DNA of 64,000 nt from positions 315,320 to 379,319 of the forward strand of contig CAUYUJ010000858.1 in assembly GCA_963575745.1 (NCBI GenBank), written 5' to 3'. The position numbers and the translations under genes were made by a program. Under the pieces are notes generated by a model that saw only the letters and a list, made by a program, of their open reading frames with translations, did not search any database and was not told the origin of the DNA. This document shows, piece by piece, positions 53,256 through 64,000 of the stretch (position 1 is the stretch's first letter; each line of letters begins with the position of its first letter). This DNA is from Prorocentrum cordatum (lineage: Eukaryota; Sar; Dinophyceae; Prorocentrales; Prorocentraceae).

Positions 53256-53507
53256 CGCGTGTTGCAGGGTTTCGCTGCATTTTGCGAGTGTGTTGGTCCC
53301 GGGGGTCGTGTCATTGGCATCATCGAGCTCTGGTACCCGGGTGTGTCCATGTGGGTGCCTCTTCGCATGTTTTGGTCACGCGAGATCGTACCTCGCCTCC
53401 CATCAGTGGATACCCGCCGTTTGGCTTTGACAGATGAAGATTTGCTGGTTTTAGAAGCAGGTGGGCGCGACCTTTCTCAACATTCTCGAATTCTGGGTAT
53501 CACTTGA
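53256..53507 (+). CDS. Candidate exon, unrecognised protein
   Basis: After a possible acceptor ('gtgttgcAG|ggtttcgctg', 53,268-53,269) the frame reads FAAFCECVGPGGRVIGIIEL, WVPLRMFWSREIVPRLPSVD and RLALTDEDLLVLEAGGRDLS to a TGA at 53,505-53,507. The composition is balanced and non-repetitive, unlike its surroundings. I do not recognise the family. Confidence 0.33.
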   Translation, partial: RVLQGFAAFCECVGPGGRVIGIIELWYPGVSMWVPLRMFWSREIVPRLPSVDTRRLALTDEDLLVLEAGGRDLSQHSRILGIT

Positions 53508-53627
53508 GTGCTGAATCGTCTAAGTGGTTTGAGATTATCGAGCCTTGCCACTGCGTGAGCATGTTCATGTTATTTTGCGTTTGTATGTGACCTGCGTTAT
53601 TTGAATCCGACTTCGTTTCTTTATCTC

Positions 53628-53772
53628 AGTTGACCCGGTGCTAAGGGAGTTGGAGCGCCGAAACAGTACAAAGTACCACTACGTGAAGTTCCTGGAGAGG
53701 AAGAAGGCTTGCGCTTCACTGGCACGGTCGAATCGTGCCAGGCGTTCGATGTCTCTTGGGGGCTGGTCAGGT
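53628..53772 (+). other. Candidate exon downstream
   Basis: 'tctttatctcAG|ttgacccggt' looks like an acceptor. The frame that follows reads DPVLRELERRNSTKYHYVKF, LERKKACASLARSNRARR. 'ctggtcag|GTATCA' near 53,770 is a weak donor. It might belong to the same gene as the exon at 53.26 kb, although the stop there argues against simple continuity. Confidence 0.27.
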
Positions 53773-53879
53773 ATCAGTCGCATTTTGACACTCTTCGTGG
53801 TCGTCGTGGTGAGAATCCGATCGTGCGGATTTTTCGAAGTTCGTGCACTAGAGTGTGCGGTCAAAGGTTGAGAGGGACG

Positions 53880-54135
53880 TTACGATGTGAAATACATGTG
53901 CGTGCAAGTAATGTCATGTTCAGTCAAAGACAGCACCATCAACCAACAGTATTCCAAGCGACGCAGCTTCAATTGCTCACGCAAGAGATGCCCAAACAAA
54001 TTTGGACACCTTCAGACACATGAAACGTGTTTCTGTTGTGAGTGGCAAACCCACGCCCCCTGGACTGGGAAAGTGGACGATGGTAGGTCAGCTTCGACAA
54101 CTTCACAGCGATGTTTTCATTCGGAGTTGTCGTGA
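53880..54135 (+). other. Possible Cys-rich ORF
   Basis: ATG 53,887: KYMCVQVMSCSVKDST, RRSFNCSRKRCPNKFGHLQT, then HETCFCCEWQTHAPW. Cys and His spacing is suggestive of metal binding, but I recognise no known zinc finger pattern. Confidence 0.22.
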
Positions 54136-54379
54136 TTCGGCCTGCAGGAATGGAGGTTGGTGCTTGCAGCCTGCTCTAGTCCGCTGCTGTCGACTTACCT
54201 TCCAGGGCCCTAGCTCCTTGCATCCCACTTCGCCCCCCTTCTCCATCCATTCACCGTTCTCCCTCCCTCCCTTTTTCACGCTCCCCCACCTCCATCCCTT
54301 CCGACAGCGTTTTTTGCGGCCCGTGCTGGTCGCTGTTTGTTCCCAGTCCTCCTGCACTGGAGTCTCGTGCTGAGTTGAG

Positions 54380-54560
54380 CACTGCGGTCGCGACTTTCCT
54401 CCTCCTCCCCTCCTCCCCTTCTCACTTCGCTCCGTCCCTTCCCCTCCTCCCCTCCTCCCCTTCTCACTTCGCTCCCCTCCTCCTCCTCCTCCCCTCCTCC
54501 CCTCCTCCCCTCCTTCCCCTCTTCCCCCCCCTCGCTCCTCCCGTCTCTTGCCCGCCCTCC
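54380..54560 (+). repeat. Polypyrimidine tract with 'cctcctcccc' units
   Basis: 'cccctcctcccctcctcccc' and 'ttctcacttcgctcc' recur. Low complexity. Confidence 0.88.
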
Positions 54561-54589
54561 GCCTCCTGCCCCGCCGTCCTGCCCCCGGG

Positions 54590-56760
54590 GCCTTGCTGGA
54601 GGGGGTGCGAGCTGCGAGCACGCGCCACACTGCGAGGGCTGCTGGGGGGGGGGGGGCAACGTGGTGGGCACCGGCTGCAGAGCCAGATTGGACCTCGCCA
54701 TCTTTTCGGGGGAGCGTAAGACCCGGGTTTGCCAGGACTCGGGTTCGCCATCGTTTTTTGACGACCGCGACTCGGGTTTTGGCGAGGAGGAGTTTTGTGG
54801 GATGTCTGCAGCGGGAGGCCTCGTCAAAATGCAGGCTCGGCCTCGTCATTTTTTTGACGACCTCGTCGGGGATTTCCGAGTCCCCCGTACCCAGGTCTTA
54901 CGTCTCCCCGATCTTTGGAGGGCTGCGAACTGCGAAACTGCCGCGACATTCGAGGGCTGCTGGGGGGGCGGCATCAGGGGGTACCAGGCGGGGGTCCATC
55001 CCCCTGGTGGGCTGAGATCTGGGAGCCTGTCGCCACTTTCGGGGGCTGCTGGGGGGTGGACAGCGTAGTGGGTACCAGCTGCAGACCCAGATTGGAACCC
55101 GCATCCTGCGAAGCCGTCGCCACTTTTGAGAAGGTTGAAGGGGAAGGGGGGGCCAGCATGGGGGGTACCAGGCGCGGACTCAGATTGGACCTCGCCATCC
55201 TTTTGAGGGCTGCGAACTGCAGAACGGTCGCGATGTTCGAGGGCTGCTGGGGGGGCCAGCATAGTGGGTACCAGGCGCGAATCCAGATTGGACCTCACCA
55301 TCCTTGAATGGCTGCGAACTGCGAAGCCGTCGCCACTTTCGAGGGTTGAAGGGGAAGGGGGTGGCCAGAATGGTGGGTACCGGGCGCGGACTCAGATTGG
55401 TTCTCGCCATCCTTGGGTGGCTGCGACCTGCGAAACCGTCGCCACTTTCGAGGGATGAAGGGGGGGAGGCCGGCATGGGGGGGACCAGGCGCGGACTCAG
55501 ATTGGACCTCGCCATCTCTGGGGGAATCCCTTCAGGGGGTGCGAACTCCGAAACAGTCGCCACATTCGAGGGCTGCTGGGGGGGCAGCACAATGGGTACC
55601 AGGCGTGGACTCAGATTGGATCTCGCCATCCCTGGGGGGGCTTCTGGGGGAGGCAGCACAGTGAGTACCAGGCGCGGATCCAGATTGGACCTCGCCATTC
55701 TTGGGGGGCTGCGAACTATGGCACTGCCTCCATCTTTGAGCGCTGTTTGGGGGGCAGCATAGTGGGTACCAGGCGCAGACTCAGATTGGACCTCGCCATC
55801 CTTGGGGGGCTGCGAACTGCGAAGCCGTCGCCATGTTCGGGGCCTGCTGGGGAGGCTCGCATAGTGGGTACCAGTAGCAGGTCCAAGTTAGACCTCGCCA
55901 TCCCCCGGGGGCTGCGACCTGCGAAATCGTCGCCGCTTTCGAAGGCTACTGGGGCGGCAAGTATAGTGGGCACCAGCATAGTGGGCACCAACTTTGACCT
56001 CGCCATCCTGGAGGGATACCAGCTGCGAAACTGTCGCCACTCTGGAGGGCTGCCGTGGGGGGCAGCATAATTAACACCAGGCGCGGGTCCAGACTCGACC
56101 TCGCCATCCTGGGGGCTGCGAACTGCGAAGCCGTCGCCACCTTCGAGGGGTGCTGGGGGGGGCAAAACATACTGCGTACTTCGCACTGCGGAAGGGTCGC
56201 CATGTTCAATGGCTGTTGGGGGGGCAGCAAAAGTGGGTACCAGGCGCGGACTCAGATTGGACCTCGCCATCTCTGGTAGGCTGCGAACTACGAAACTATC
56301 GCCACATTGGAGGGCTGCTAGGGAGTAGCGTCGTGTGTGCCGATCGCGGGGCTGCGAACTGCGAAACCGTCGCCACACTCGAGGGCTGCTGAGGGGGTCA
56401 GCATAATGGCTTACCAGGCGCAGATTTAGATTTGACTTCGCCATCCCTGGGGGGCTGCGAACTGCGACACCGTCGCCATGTTCGAGGGCTGCTGGGGGGT
56501 GGGTGGGCAGCACAGCGGGTATCAGGCGTAGATTCAGATTGGACGTCTCCATCTTTGGGGGGCTGCGAACTGTGGAACTCTTGCAACGTTCGAGGGCTGC
56601 AGGATGGGGCAACATGGTGGGTACAAGGTGCAGACCCAGATTGGACCTCTCCATCCCTGGTGGGCTGCGAACTACGAAACTCGCCACTTTCGAGGCCGCT
56701 GGCGGTCCAGCAGAGAGCGGGCCTGCGTGGGTCCATATTACTTCTCATCATCCATGGGGG
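54590..56760 (+). repeat. ~2.2-kb minisatellite, unit about 100-130 bp
   Basis: About 18 diverged units contain 'ggctgcgaactgcgaaaccg', 'tcgccactttcgagggctgc', 'gtgggtaccaggcgcggact' and 'cagattggacctcgccatcc'. Frames on both strands (Gly/Trp-rich on +, Arg/Ser/Pro-rich on -) are repeat translations. Some units end in a G7-G10 run. Confidence 0.93.
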
Positions 56761-57104
56761 GCTGCTGAGGGTCCAGCTGCGTGACGTGACACAGGAACTC
56801 AGCGTCTCGACTTCTTGTGGCGCCCCCGCCAGCTCCAGCTTCTTTCCACATTGGGCAAACGTCACGTGAGTCGTGCAACGCGCGAGCACCCCATGTAGCT
56901 TGCGTAGCACATGACATCCATAACTGGGCCAACGAATCTGGCCACTTGATGAAAAGCTGGCGGGTACGTCGCAGGGTCATTTTTGCTTCGCGGTGCAGCT
57001 CCAGCGGCGGAACGTGAGGATCGGAGAGAGTAGAGTGGGGGCACGGGGAGATGCGGAGAGAGTGCTAGGGGGAGAGCGCGAGAGGAGGGGGGAGGCAAGG
57101 GAGG

Positions 57105-57245
57105 AGGCGGAGGAGGAGGAAGAGGAGGAAGAGGAGGATGAGATGGAGGAGGAGGAGGAGGAGGAGGAGGAGGAGGAGGAGGAGGAAGAAGAGGAGGAGG
57201 AGGAGGAGGAGGAGGAGGAGGCAGACGAGGAGGAAAGAGGCGGAT
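57105..57245 (+). repeat. (GGA)n microsatellite
   Basis: 'ggaggaggaggaggaggagg' run with a few GAA and GAT triplets. Confidence 0.95.
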
Positions 57246-58430
57246 AAGGCGAAGGTGCGGGAGGAAGAGTTGGACCAGGATCAGGAGCAGGCAGGAGCAG
57301 GGGGCAGGGGGCAGGATCCAGGAGCTGGAGCAGCAGCAGGATCAGGAGCTCCTTCCTTCACCGGGACCGATCTTCTGGCGTGGGCGGTTTCTCACGGCCT
57401 CGAGATTTGGGCAAGGCTGGCGGCCAAGCTTTCTGTGTTGTTTCGCAGCGCCTCTTCTCTCGCCCCCCCCTCACCCTCTCTTCGCCCGATTCCATTTGGA
57501 ACGTGGGCCCTCGGCCACCCGACGACGTGCACAGGGGGCGGCTCCAGCGCAGGGGCGTTTGCTCCGCGCGAACAGCTTTTGAAGTGCGCCACCAGACGAT
57601 CTGCGCTCGGAGGTCATCCCCAGCGATCCGACGCATTGCTCCCTGTCAAGACTTGGTCCCCCCCCCCCCAGGGCCGGGTCTTCCTCCCCGCGCGTTTCTG
57701 ACGGCTCCGGGGCCCTGGCGAGGCCCCCCCCCGAGGCCGCAGACGGACGGCGCTTGTTGCCCTCAGCTGCTTGGCGCGGTTGGGGTCTGGGCCTCGCTCC
57801 TTCGGGCGGGACAGGGCTCAGAATGGCTCGTTCTGACGCGGTCCCGCATGCTTCCAGAGCGTTCCGGAGCGCTCTGGGGCGGCCGGCGCCTGAGACGTCT
57901 CCCGGAGCCGCCAGACCTCAGAGTTGTCGATTCGTCCTGGTCCGATTATGTTATGTCCCAGTCTTGGCCTCGACCTATTTATGCTCGGGGGCCCCCAGAC
58001 GGTGTGGTGACCACACCACGTGTTGAGGCAGTGGGCAGTCGGGGTCAACGCACAGTCTTAGGACTCGGGTCGTCTCCGAGAGCGTCTCGGGCCTCCAGGC
58101 TCCCAAAGCCGTGCGGTGACGGACCGCGCGGGGAGGTCGTTGGGGCTTTCGAGGTCATTACGCCGTCCGTCACCACACTGTTCTGGGGCCCCGAATGGGA
58201 GAGCGTTTTTTCATTTCCTGGCGATCGCGGGCGTGGAAGGGGTGGCGGAGAGGGCCAGTCACATCACGATTCGCGCCAGCGCCGTCCGGGATTGCCTAGG
58301 AATGCCTCACTCCCAGACGTCGTGGGCGCGAATCGTGACGTGACAAGTGGGGCGCGGGGGAGGGGGGGAGGGCGGGGCCAGTCACGGCCGGTCTCGCGAT
58401 TTTGTAAAAGAAATTGTGTTCTTAGCAGCA
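57245..58430. other. GC-rich sequence with a long frame but no supported gene
   Basis: A 473-codon + frame crosses this region (57,380-58,801) but has no domain, spans C-runs and enters the satellite. An inverted pair lies at 58,258-58,277 ('gtcacatcacgattcgcgcc') and 58,327-58,346 ('ggcgcgaatcgtgacgtgac'). Confidence 0.4.
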
Positions 58431-58740
58431 TTTCTTGTACAATCTATGCGGTGCAATCGACGTGGTGCAATCGACGTGGTGCAATCTTTGCGGTGCTATT
58501 TATTTCTGTTCGCAGTGAGTTGTCCACTCCACTGCTCGCGCAAACATCCCACCCGTCCACCCGCAACTTGGTTTGCAAACCTCGTGCGGCGGCGATTGCG
58601 ATGAGTGCTTGGCGCTGGCTGGTGCATCTCTGCGGTCGCGCCAGCCCGCGCATGCGCGCGCGCAGCAGCCAGGTAGTTGACGCGACTGGCGCGCCGCGGT
58701 GGTGCTTACCGCTCGGCACACCCCAGCGGGCACATGAGTG

Positions 58741-58985
58741 CGAATCGGCGACTTGGGCGGGTGCGGTATCACGGCACCGTCGACTATGGCAGACACGATG
58801 ATTATGATGATGATGATGATCATGATCGTGATGATGTTGATGGTGATAGTGATGATGATGCTGATAGTAGCGATGCTGGTGACGATGCTGACAGCGACGC
58901 CGGCACGGCCAGTGACGGCGCCGATGCTGATCACGCCGGCGACGATGACGGCGTTTTCGCGTCGGTGATGCAGATTTTGGAATGA
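58741..58985 (+). other. Acidic Asp-rich frame, satellite copy 1
   Basis: A frame from an ATG (58,735) reads SANRRLGRVRYHGTVDYGRH, an Asp/Ser/Ala-rich run and then AGDDDGVFASVMQILE before TGA. The matching frames at 60,036 and 61,184 keep the phase and the ends (YHGSVDNG...DDDDGVFASVMKVLE and CHGSVDHG...DDDDGVFASDMEVLE). Only copy 1 has a good local ATG. Confidence 0.3.
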
Positions 58986-60035
58986 AGTCGAAATGCGCGC
59001 GCGACAGACGCGCGAGAGTGGTTCGCATGGGATTATTTGACACGGATCGTGCCACCCCAGCACGCGCGCGCGCAAGGGCGTGCGAACGATTTCGACATGC
59101 GCGCGCGAAGCCCTTTTTGGTAGCATGTCATGAACAAGCTAGCGGTTGCCTGAAGAATTCGCAAGAGCGCGCGAACGCTTTTGTTGAACTCCGCGTTGCG
59201 AAACCCTGTGTTTTCGCTTTTTTTATATTCAATTTGACATATTTCCGAAACCGACGACTTTGGAGGATGTCGGCATGCGCGCGACGTCGCGCGCGTGCAC
59301 TTCGTTCCATTGTTTGCAAAGGGTTCTCGCGACGGCACGCGCGCAAGGTTGTTCGAACGATTTCGACATGCGCGCGCACGAAGCCCGTGTGGTAGTATTT
59401 CCCGAAAATATTGGGAAACCTACTGTTGCGTAACAGTACGCAAAAGCGCGCATGTTTTTTTGGTTGTTGAAAATCCGTTTTGCGAAACTGGACACTCGAC
59501 TTTGAAATCTTTCCGAAACCACAGGCTGTTGAGGGATTTCGGCATGCGCGCGACGACGCGCGCGTGTGTACGTCGTCCCATCTGTTGCAAGGGATTATTG
59601 CAAGCTTATGGTTGTTGGTAAACAAGGGCGCGCGCATAGTACTTATTGCCCAGGATGGCGGGGGTGTCGATGCCGGCTGGCCTGGGATGGTTGGGTTTCA
59701 TAGGGAAAACGAGCGAAAGGGTCACCATCTTATACGAATTGCCAATCGAAACGCGTAACGGAAAACCCCGGGGGTGATGGGGGTAGGATCTATTTTTTTC
59801 ACCCATGGTCAACTTGAAGTTGTCCATTCCACTGCCCGCGCAAACATCTCACCCATCCACCCGCAACTTGGTTTGCAAACCCCATGCGGGAGCGATTGCG
59901 ATGAATGCTTCGTGTTGGCTGGTGCATCTGCGGTCGCGCTAGCCCGCGCACGCTCGCGCGCGCAGCGGCCAGCTAGTTTGGCGCGACCGACGCGTCCGCG
60001 GTGGCGTTGGCCGTTCGGCACATCCCAGCGGGCAC

Positions 60036-60362
60036 TTGAATGCGAGTCGGCGACATGGGCGGGAGCTGTATCATGGCAGCGTCGACAACGGTAGACGCGA
60101 TGATGATAGTAGCGATGCTGGTGACGGTGCTGGCAGCGACGACGGGGGAGCCAGTGACGGCGCCGATGCTGATCACGTCGACGACGATGACGGCGTTTTC
60201 GCGTCGGTGATGAAGGTTTTGGAAGGAAGTCGAAATGCGCGCGCGGCCGACGCGCGAGAGTGGCTCGCATGGTATTACTTGACACGGATCGTACCACCCC
60301 AGCACGCGCGCAAGGGCGCGCGAACGATTTTGACATGCGCGCTCGCGAAGTCTGTTTGGTAG
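60036..60362 (+). other. Acidic Asp-rich frame, satellite copy 2
   Basis: Same frame as in copy 1. The Asp-run is shorter, and the frame continues past VMKVLEGSRNARAADAREWL to a stop at 60,360-60,362. No local ATG at the equivalent position (TTG). Confidence 0.28.
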
Positions 60363-60427
60363 CATGCCATGGAAAAAACTCGAAAGCAACGGTCTTAAGA
60401 GTTCGCAAGCGCGCACGCTTTGGTTGA

Positions 60428-60766
<339 letters not shown>

Positions 60767-61183
60767 TGAGATGATATGGGCTCTAGGGAAAACGAGCGAA
60801 GGGTCACCATCTTTATACGAATTCCCCATCGAAACGCGACGGATAACCCTGGGGGTGATGGGGGTGGGATTTAATTGCTTGTAAGAGAGGAGAAGATACG
60901 CAGGGAGCCGAGGGGGGGTCGATACCGGCCTGGCTGGGATAGTATGAGTTCACAAGTAGGATGGGCACTGGTTCAGAACACTTGTTTTACATCGGTTCCC
61001 GGCGAGTGGATAAGTCCGGGGGAGAGTGGTGGTTTTTTTGTCGTGAAGGGAAAATCTATCTTGTGCAATGTTTGTGGAGCTATCTATGTTGTGCAACTTG
61101 TGGTGCGTATTTTTGCATGTTCGCGGTGACTTGTCAACTCCATTGCTCGGCGCAATCATCCCACCCATTCACACACCCGTAAC

Positions 61184-61645
61184 TTGTTTTGCAGAACCCA
61201 TGCGGCGGCGATTGCGATGAGTGCCTGGTTTTGGCGGGTGCACCTCCGTTGCCGCGCTAGCCCGCGCATGCCCGCGCGCAGCAGCAGCCAGCTACTTTGG
61301 CGCGACCGACGCGGCCGCAGTGGCGCTGACCGCTGGGCATTTCCCAACGGGCACTTCAGTGCCAGTCGGCGACTCGGACGGGCGCTGTGTCATGGCAGCG
61401 TCGACCACGGTGGACACGATGACGATAGTAACGATGCTGGTGACGATGATGACAATGACGACGGCACGGCCAGTGCCGGCGACAAGCTTGATCACGCCGA
61501 CGACGATGATGGCGTCTTCGCGTCGGACATGGAGGTTTTGGAAGTAGTTCGACGTGCGCGCGCGCCCGACGCGCGAGAGTGGGCAGCATGCCACCATTTT
61601 GCACGGATCGTACCCCCCAGCATGCGCGCCAGGGCGTGCGAATGA
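61184..61645 (+). other. Acidic Asp-rich frame, satellite copy 3
   Basis: CHGSVDHGGHDDDSNDAGDD then DHADDDDGVFASDMEVLEVV and RARAPDAREWAACHHFARIV. The reading phase is kept relative to copies 1 and 2 although many codons differ. Confidence 0.28.
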
Positions 61646-62404
61646 TGTCGACACGCGGCGCGAAAAGGCTCGTTCGGCCGAGATTGATGAACGTGTACGA
61701 ACAATGACATTGTTTGTCAGAATTCGCATGATCGCGAGCGCATTTTTCTGATGTTGCAAAACAAAGGTTTGTTACATGTTTTCGGGACGCTTGATTACCG
61801 TACGAGGCGTAAGGTGTTTGAGGGATGGCGGCGTGCGCGCGCGACGACGCACGCGTGCGCATGTCGTCCCATGCTGTGCAGAGGGATTCTTGCGGCAGCA
61901 CGCGCACAAAGGCGTTCGAACGATTTCGACGCGCGCGCGACAAGGCCCGTTTGGTAACACTTTATGAACGTGTTGAAATCCGATTGTTTTATTAAGAAGG
62001 GTTCGCAAGAGCGCAGCCGCAATCTTGTTTTATATATTGTTGTTGCGAAACCATGTGTTTTGTTCGTTTTCGGGACGCTCGAGTTTGGAAATCCTACAAA
62101 CTTGCGTTTTTACATCAAAAATGTATCGGCATGCGCGCACGATGAGGCGCGCGTGCCCACTTCGTTGTATTTTGTTTGCAACATGTTTTTGAAAGTGGTG
62201 GTGCTGAGTAAACGGGTGTGCTTGTGTAGCATTGCAAAGCTCAACGGTTTGGGTGGGATGATACGAGTTCATTTTTTGGATGGAAGATGGGGCCGCATCA
62301 CATGTGAATTGCAATGCGAAAGGGGGGCCGTTAAATCCGGGGTGGTAATTCGGCCTTAAATATTTGGTCAAGAGCATATCAATGAATATGGTGCATCTAA
62401 GTTG

Positions 62405-62590
62405 TACAGTCTAGGCGGCGACGGGGCGGTGACGGGGCGGTGACGGCGAGCACGGAACCGCCAGACCGCGGGCGGCGACGAAGCGGCGACGGGGCGGCGA
62501 CGGCGAGCGCGGAACCGTCAGACGGCCACCCAGGTCCAGCCGAAGGGCGGCGACGAGGTGTCGACGGGACGGCGACGGCGAGCACGGAGC
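62405..62590 (+). repeat. (GGCGACGGGGCGGTGACGGCG)n minisatellite
   Basis: Units 'cggcgacggggcggtgacgg' and 'cgagcacggaaccgccagac' repeat three times with divergence. Confidence 0.85.
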
Positions 62591-62599
62591 GGCCAGACT

Positions 62600-63030
62600 G
62601 CCACCCCGACCCAGCTCTTCAGAGCAGAAGTTCACCGCCCACCAAATCACCCTAACCCAACCCGAAGGCCTCAATTTGCCCTTCATTTCCAGTGTGGGGG
62701 GGGGGGGTCGGGGAACGTTGAAAAAATACATCTGGAACCCGTACCCCCCCAACCCGAAATTCGTGTCTTCGGGTTGCGTCGGGGTGGCTTGTTAGGGAGT
62801 CAGAAGCGAGACCCCCCAAGCGCAAGCACCGCTCGGGGAAGACTGGGCTCCGTGCGCCTCCGACGCAGGTGGAGCGCAAGCTGAAGTCCTGCAGGCCGTG
62901 CGGCGGCCCGCCCCGCGGCGCGCTCCGGGGGCCCCCCGCGCCCACTTGCTGCACGGGGGCCGGCCCCGCGTCCCGTGGCGCCCGTGCCCTTCACCGCCCC
63001 CCCCCCGCCCCCCTCGAGGGCTTGCATTCC
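62600..63030. other. No supported gene
   Basis: GC-rich with G13 and C-runs. Nothing recognised. Confidence 0.4.
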
Positions 63031-63037
63031 GAGAGGT

Positions 63038-63235
63038 GAGGTCCTCCTCCTCCTCCTCCCCTCCTCCTCCTCCCTCCTCCTCCTCCTCCTCCTCCCTCCC
63101 TCTCCTCCTCCTCCTCCTCTCTCCCCTCCTCCCCTCCTCTCCCTCCTCCTCCTCCCTCCTACCTCCTCCTCCCCTCCTCTACCCCCTCTCCCTTCCCCTC
63201 CTCCTTCCCCTCCTCCCCTCCTCCGTCATCCCCGC
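63038..63235 (+). repeat. (CTC)n polypyrimidine tract
   Basis: 'ctcctcctcctcctcctccc' with variants. Confidence 0.93.
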
Positions 63236-63257
63236 TTTCTACACAGGCAGGCCTCCC

Positions 63258-63443
63258 CGATGGGGTCCGAGAAGATGAGGTCGGAGGATCGCGCCGCATC
63301 GCCGATGCATCGGCGATGCGGCCCGATGTGGAACCCGACTTTCTCCACGCCGACGTCGCCGATGCATCGCCGACGTCGCTGATGTATCGGTGATGCATCG
63401 GTGATGCGGCGCGATCCTTCGACCTCATCTACTCGGACCCCAT
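63258..63443. mobile_element. MITE-like element, copy B
   Basis: The ~40-bp ends are inverted: 'atggggtccgagaagatgag' plus 'gtcggaggatcgcgccgcat' on the left, and 'atgcggcgcgatccttcgac' plus 'ctcatctactcggaccccat' on the right. Inner 'gatgcatcggcgatgcgg' palindromes fill the middle. AGGCCTC occurs close outside both ends (63,248 and 63,451), possibly a duplicated target but set 4-5 bp away. It has no ORF. Related to 34,650-34,795. Confidence 0.72.
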
Positions 63444-63444
63444 T

Positions 63445-63665
63445 TCAGAGGCCTCTATACAAGTCCCATCGCAATTGATGGCTACGATTGGAATGGGCAC
63501 CGGAAGAATCGGGATGAAGACAAGCGGGAGTTCCTGCCCATTTTGAACAGGGTTCGCCGTTGGTGTCGCCGCAGAGGTTGTCCATTTGGAACATAATCGC
63601 CTGCCCAGCAGTCGCCGCTGTCAATGTTGGGAAACCTTTGCTGCTGGGTATCATTTTTGTCCGTA
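63445..63665 (-). other. Possible minus-strand coding fragment
   Basis: Minus frame: IPSSKGFPTLTAATAGQAIM, FQMDNLCGDTNGEPCSKWAG, then TPACLHPDSSGAHSNRSHQL. Non-repetitive and balanced, but no family is recognised. It ends near the MITE. Confidence 0.25.
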
Positions 63666-63925
63666 CCCATGTCGGGCTTGCCAGATTAAATGATTAACGC
63701 GACGCGTGGCTTTGGACGGTAAATCATCGTTAAGGGGGCCTTTCAAATTGAGGGGTGCGTTGAGCACTCTTTGTCGAGCGCCCCTTCAAAGTTGACGGGC
63801 GCACTGGCCTCTTGGCCGAATGCGTTCTCCGCCCTCGCATGTGGATGCGCTTATTTCCTCTTTGGAGGACCAGGGTAAGTTCCCTGCTGCGTAACTTTAT
63901 GTCATCTCGTTTATTCTGACGAGAT
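63665..63925. other. No gene seen
   Basis: Contains a weak hairpin (GGGGTGCGTTGA with TCGAGCGCCCC, 63,755-63,786). Nothing else recognised. Confidence 0.4.
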
Positions 63926-63927
63926 TT

Positions 63928-63955
63928 AGTGTGTGTGTGTGTGTGTATGTGTGTG

Positions 63956-63995
<40 letters not shown>

Positions 63996-64000
63996 TGTGT
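63928..64000 (+). repeat. (GT)n/(GCGT)n microsatellite at the window end
   Basis: 'gtgtgtgtgtgtgtatgtgt' then 'gcgtgcgtgcgtgcgtgcgt'. Continues past the window. Confidence 0.95.

Noticed and set aside
54590-56760. Minisatellite as a tandem gene array
   Set aside because: Units vary in length, poly-G runs break frames, and neither strand gives a consistent reading frame.
57380-58801. 473-codon open frame
   Set aside because: No domain, it crosses poly-C runs and runs into the satellite. Long chance frames are expected at this GC content.

Overview
The window reads as GC-rich, gene-poor eukaryotic nuclear DNA. No operon-like gene order, rRNA or tRNA gene was found. Most of the sequence is microsatellite, minisatellite, satellite or dispersed repeat. 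The recognisable protein fragments are a Pif1/RecD-type helicase tail, two copies of a non-LTR retrotransposon that carries RNase H, and an endonuclease/exonuclease/phosphatase (EEP)-fold gene. This combination, with very abundant simple repeats and GC-rich coding remnants, fits a dinoflagellate nuclear genome best (a Prorocentrum-like species is possible). That assignment is an inference from style and protein content, not from a marker gene.

Layout. 1-1.3 kb: GT-rich simple repeats. 1.3-6.6 kb: a mosaic of one dispersed family ('family A') whose signature is a short palindromic hairpin. 6.7-7.25 kb: a 90-bp (30-codon) tandem array, followed by the helicase C-terminal exon (7.41-7.69 kb). 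8.4-10.3 kb: a second 90-bp array. 10.2-11.75 kb: simple and short tandem repeats. 11.9-22.2 kb: two inverted arms made of family A bracket a truncated LINE tail (12.4-13.3 kb), a near full-length but broken LINE (13.3-19.2 kb) and unrecognised minus-strand coding remnants (19.4-21.4 kb). 22.9-23.7 kb: an inverted copy of a CCTCTTGGGGG-type minisatellite. 23.87-24.4 kb: minus-strand coding remnants with family A similarity. 25.0-27.5 kb: a symmetrical satellite block with inverted TAGGCCTA arms around a GGGTCGGG/CCCTAACGGGC core.

27.6-45 kb: microsatellites ((GTC)n, (GGA)n, (GT)n), further 90-bp repeats (28.9-29.3 and 31.4-32.1 kb), one credible minus-strand gene with a coiled coil (29.75-30.9 kb), MITE-like and cruciform palindromes (34.3-34.95 kb), and a GC-rich repeat family (37.5-40.2 kb). 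40.99-42.18 and 49.95-51.18 kb are two copies of one ~1.2-kb element with inverted ends, and partial copies lie at 47.3-48.1 kb. Between them is a broken EEP-fold gene (45.03-47.19 kb), in and around which a ~20-nt motif recurs. 51.2-57.2 kb: (CTA)n, a 150-bp tandem repeat, candidate exons (53.2-53.8 kb) and a 2.2-kb minisatellite. 58.5-62.35 kb: three tandem copies of a ~1.3-kb satellite with an acidic reading frame. A MITE lies at 63.26-63.44 kb, and the window ends in (GT/GCGT)n as it began.

The genes do not form a pathway. The window is mainly a record of mobile and tandem DNA. No recognisable protein gene here is intact apart from the helicase exon, which is itself only a fragment. Several breaks fall in homopolymers and could be assembly errors. 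All repeat relationships were judged by eye.
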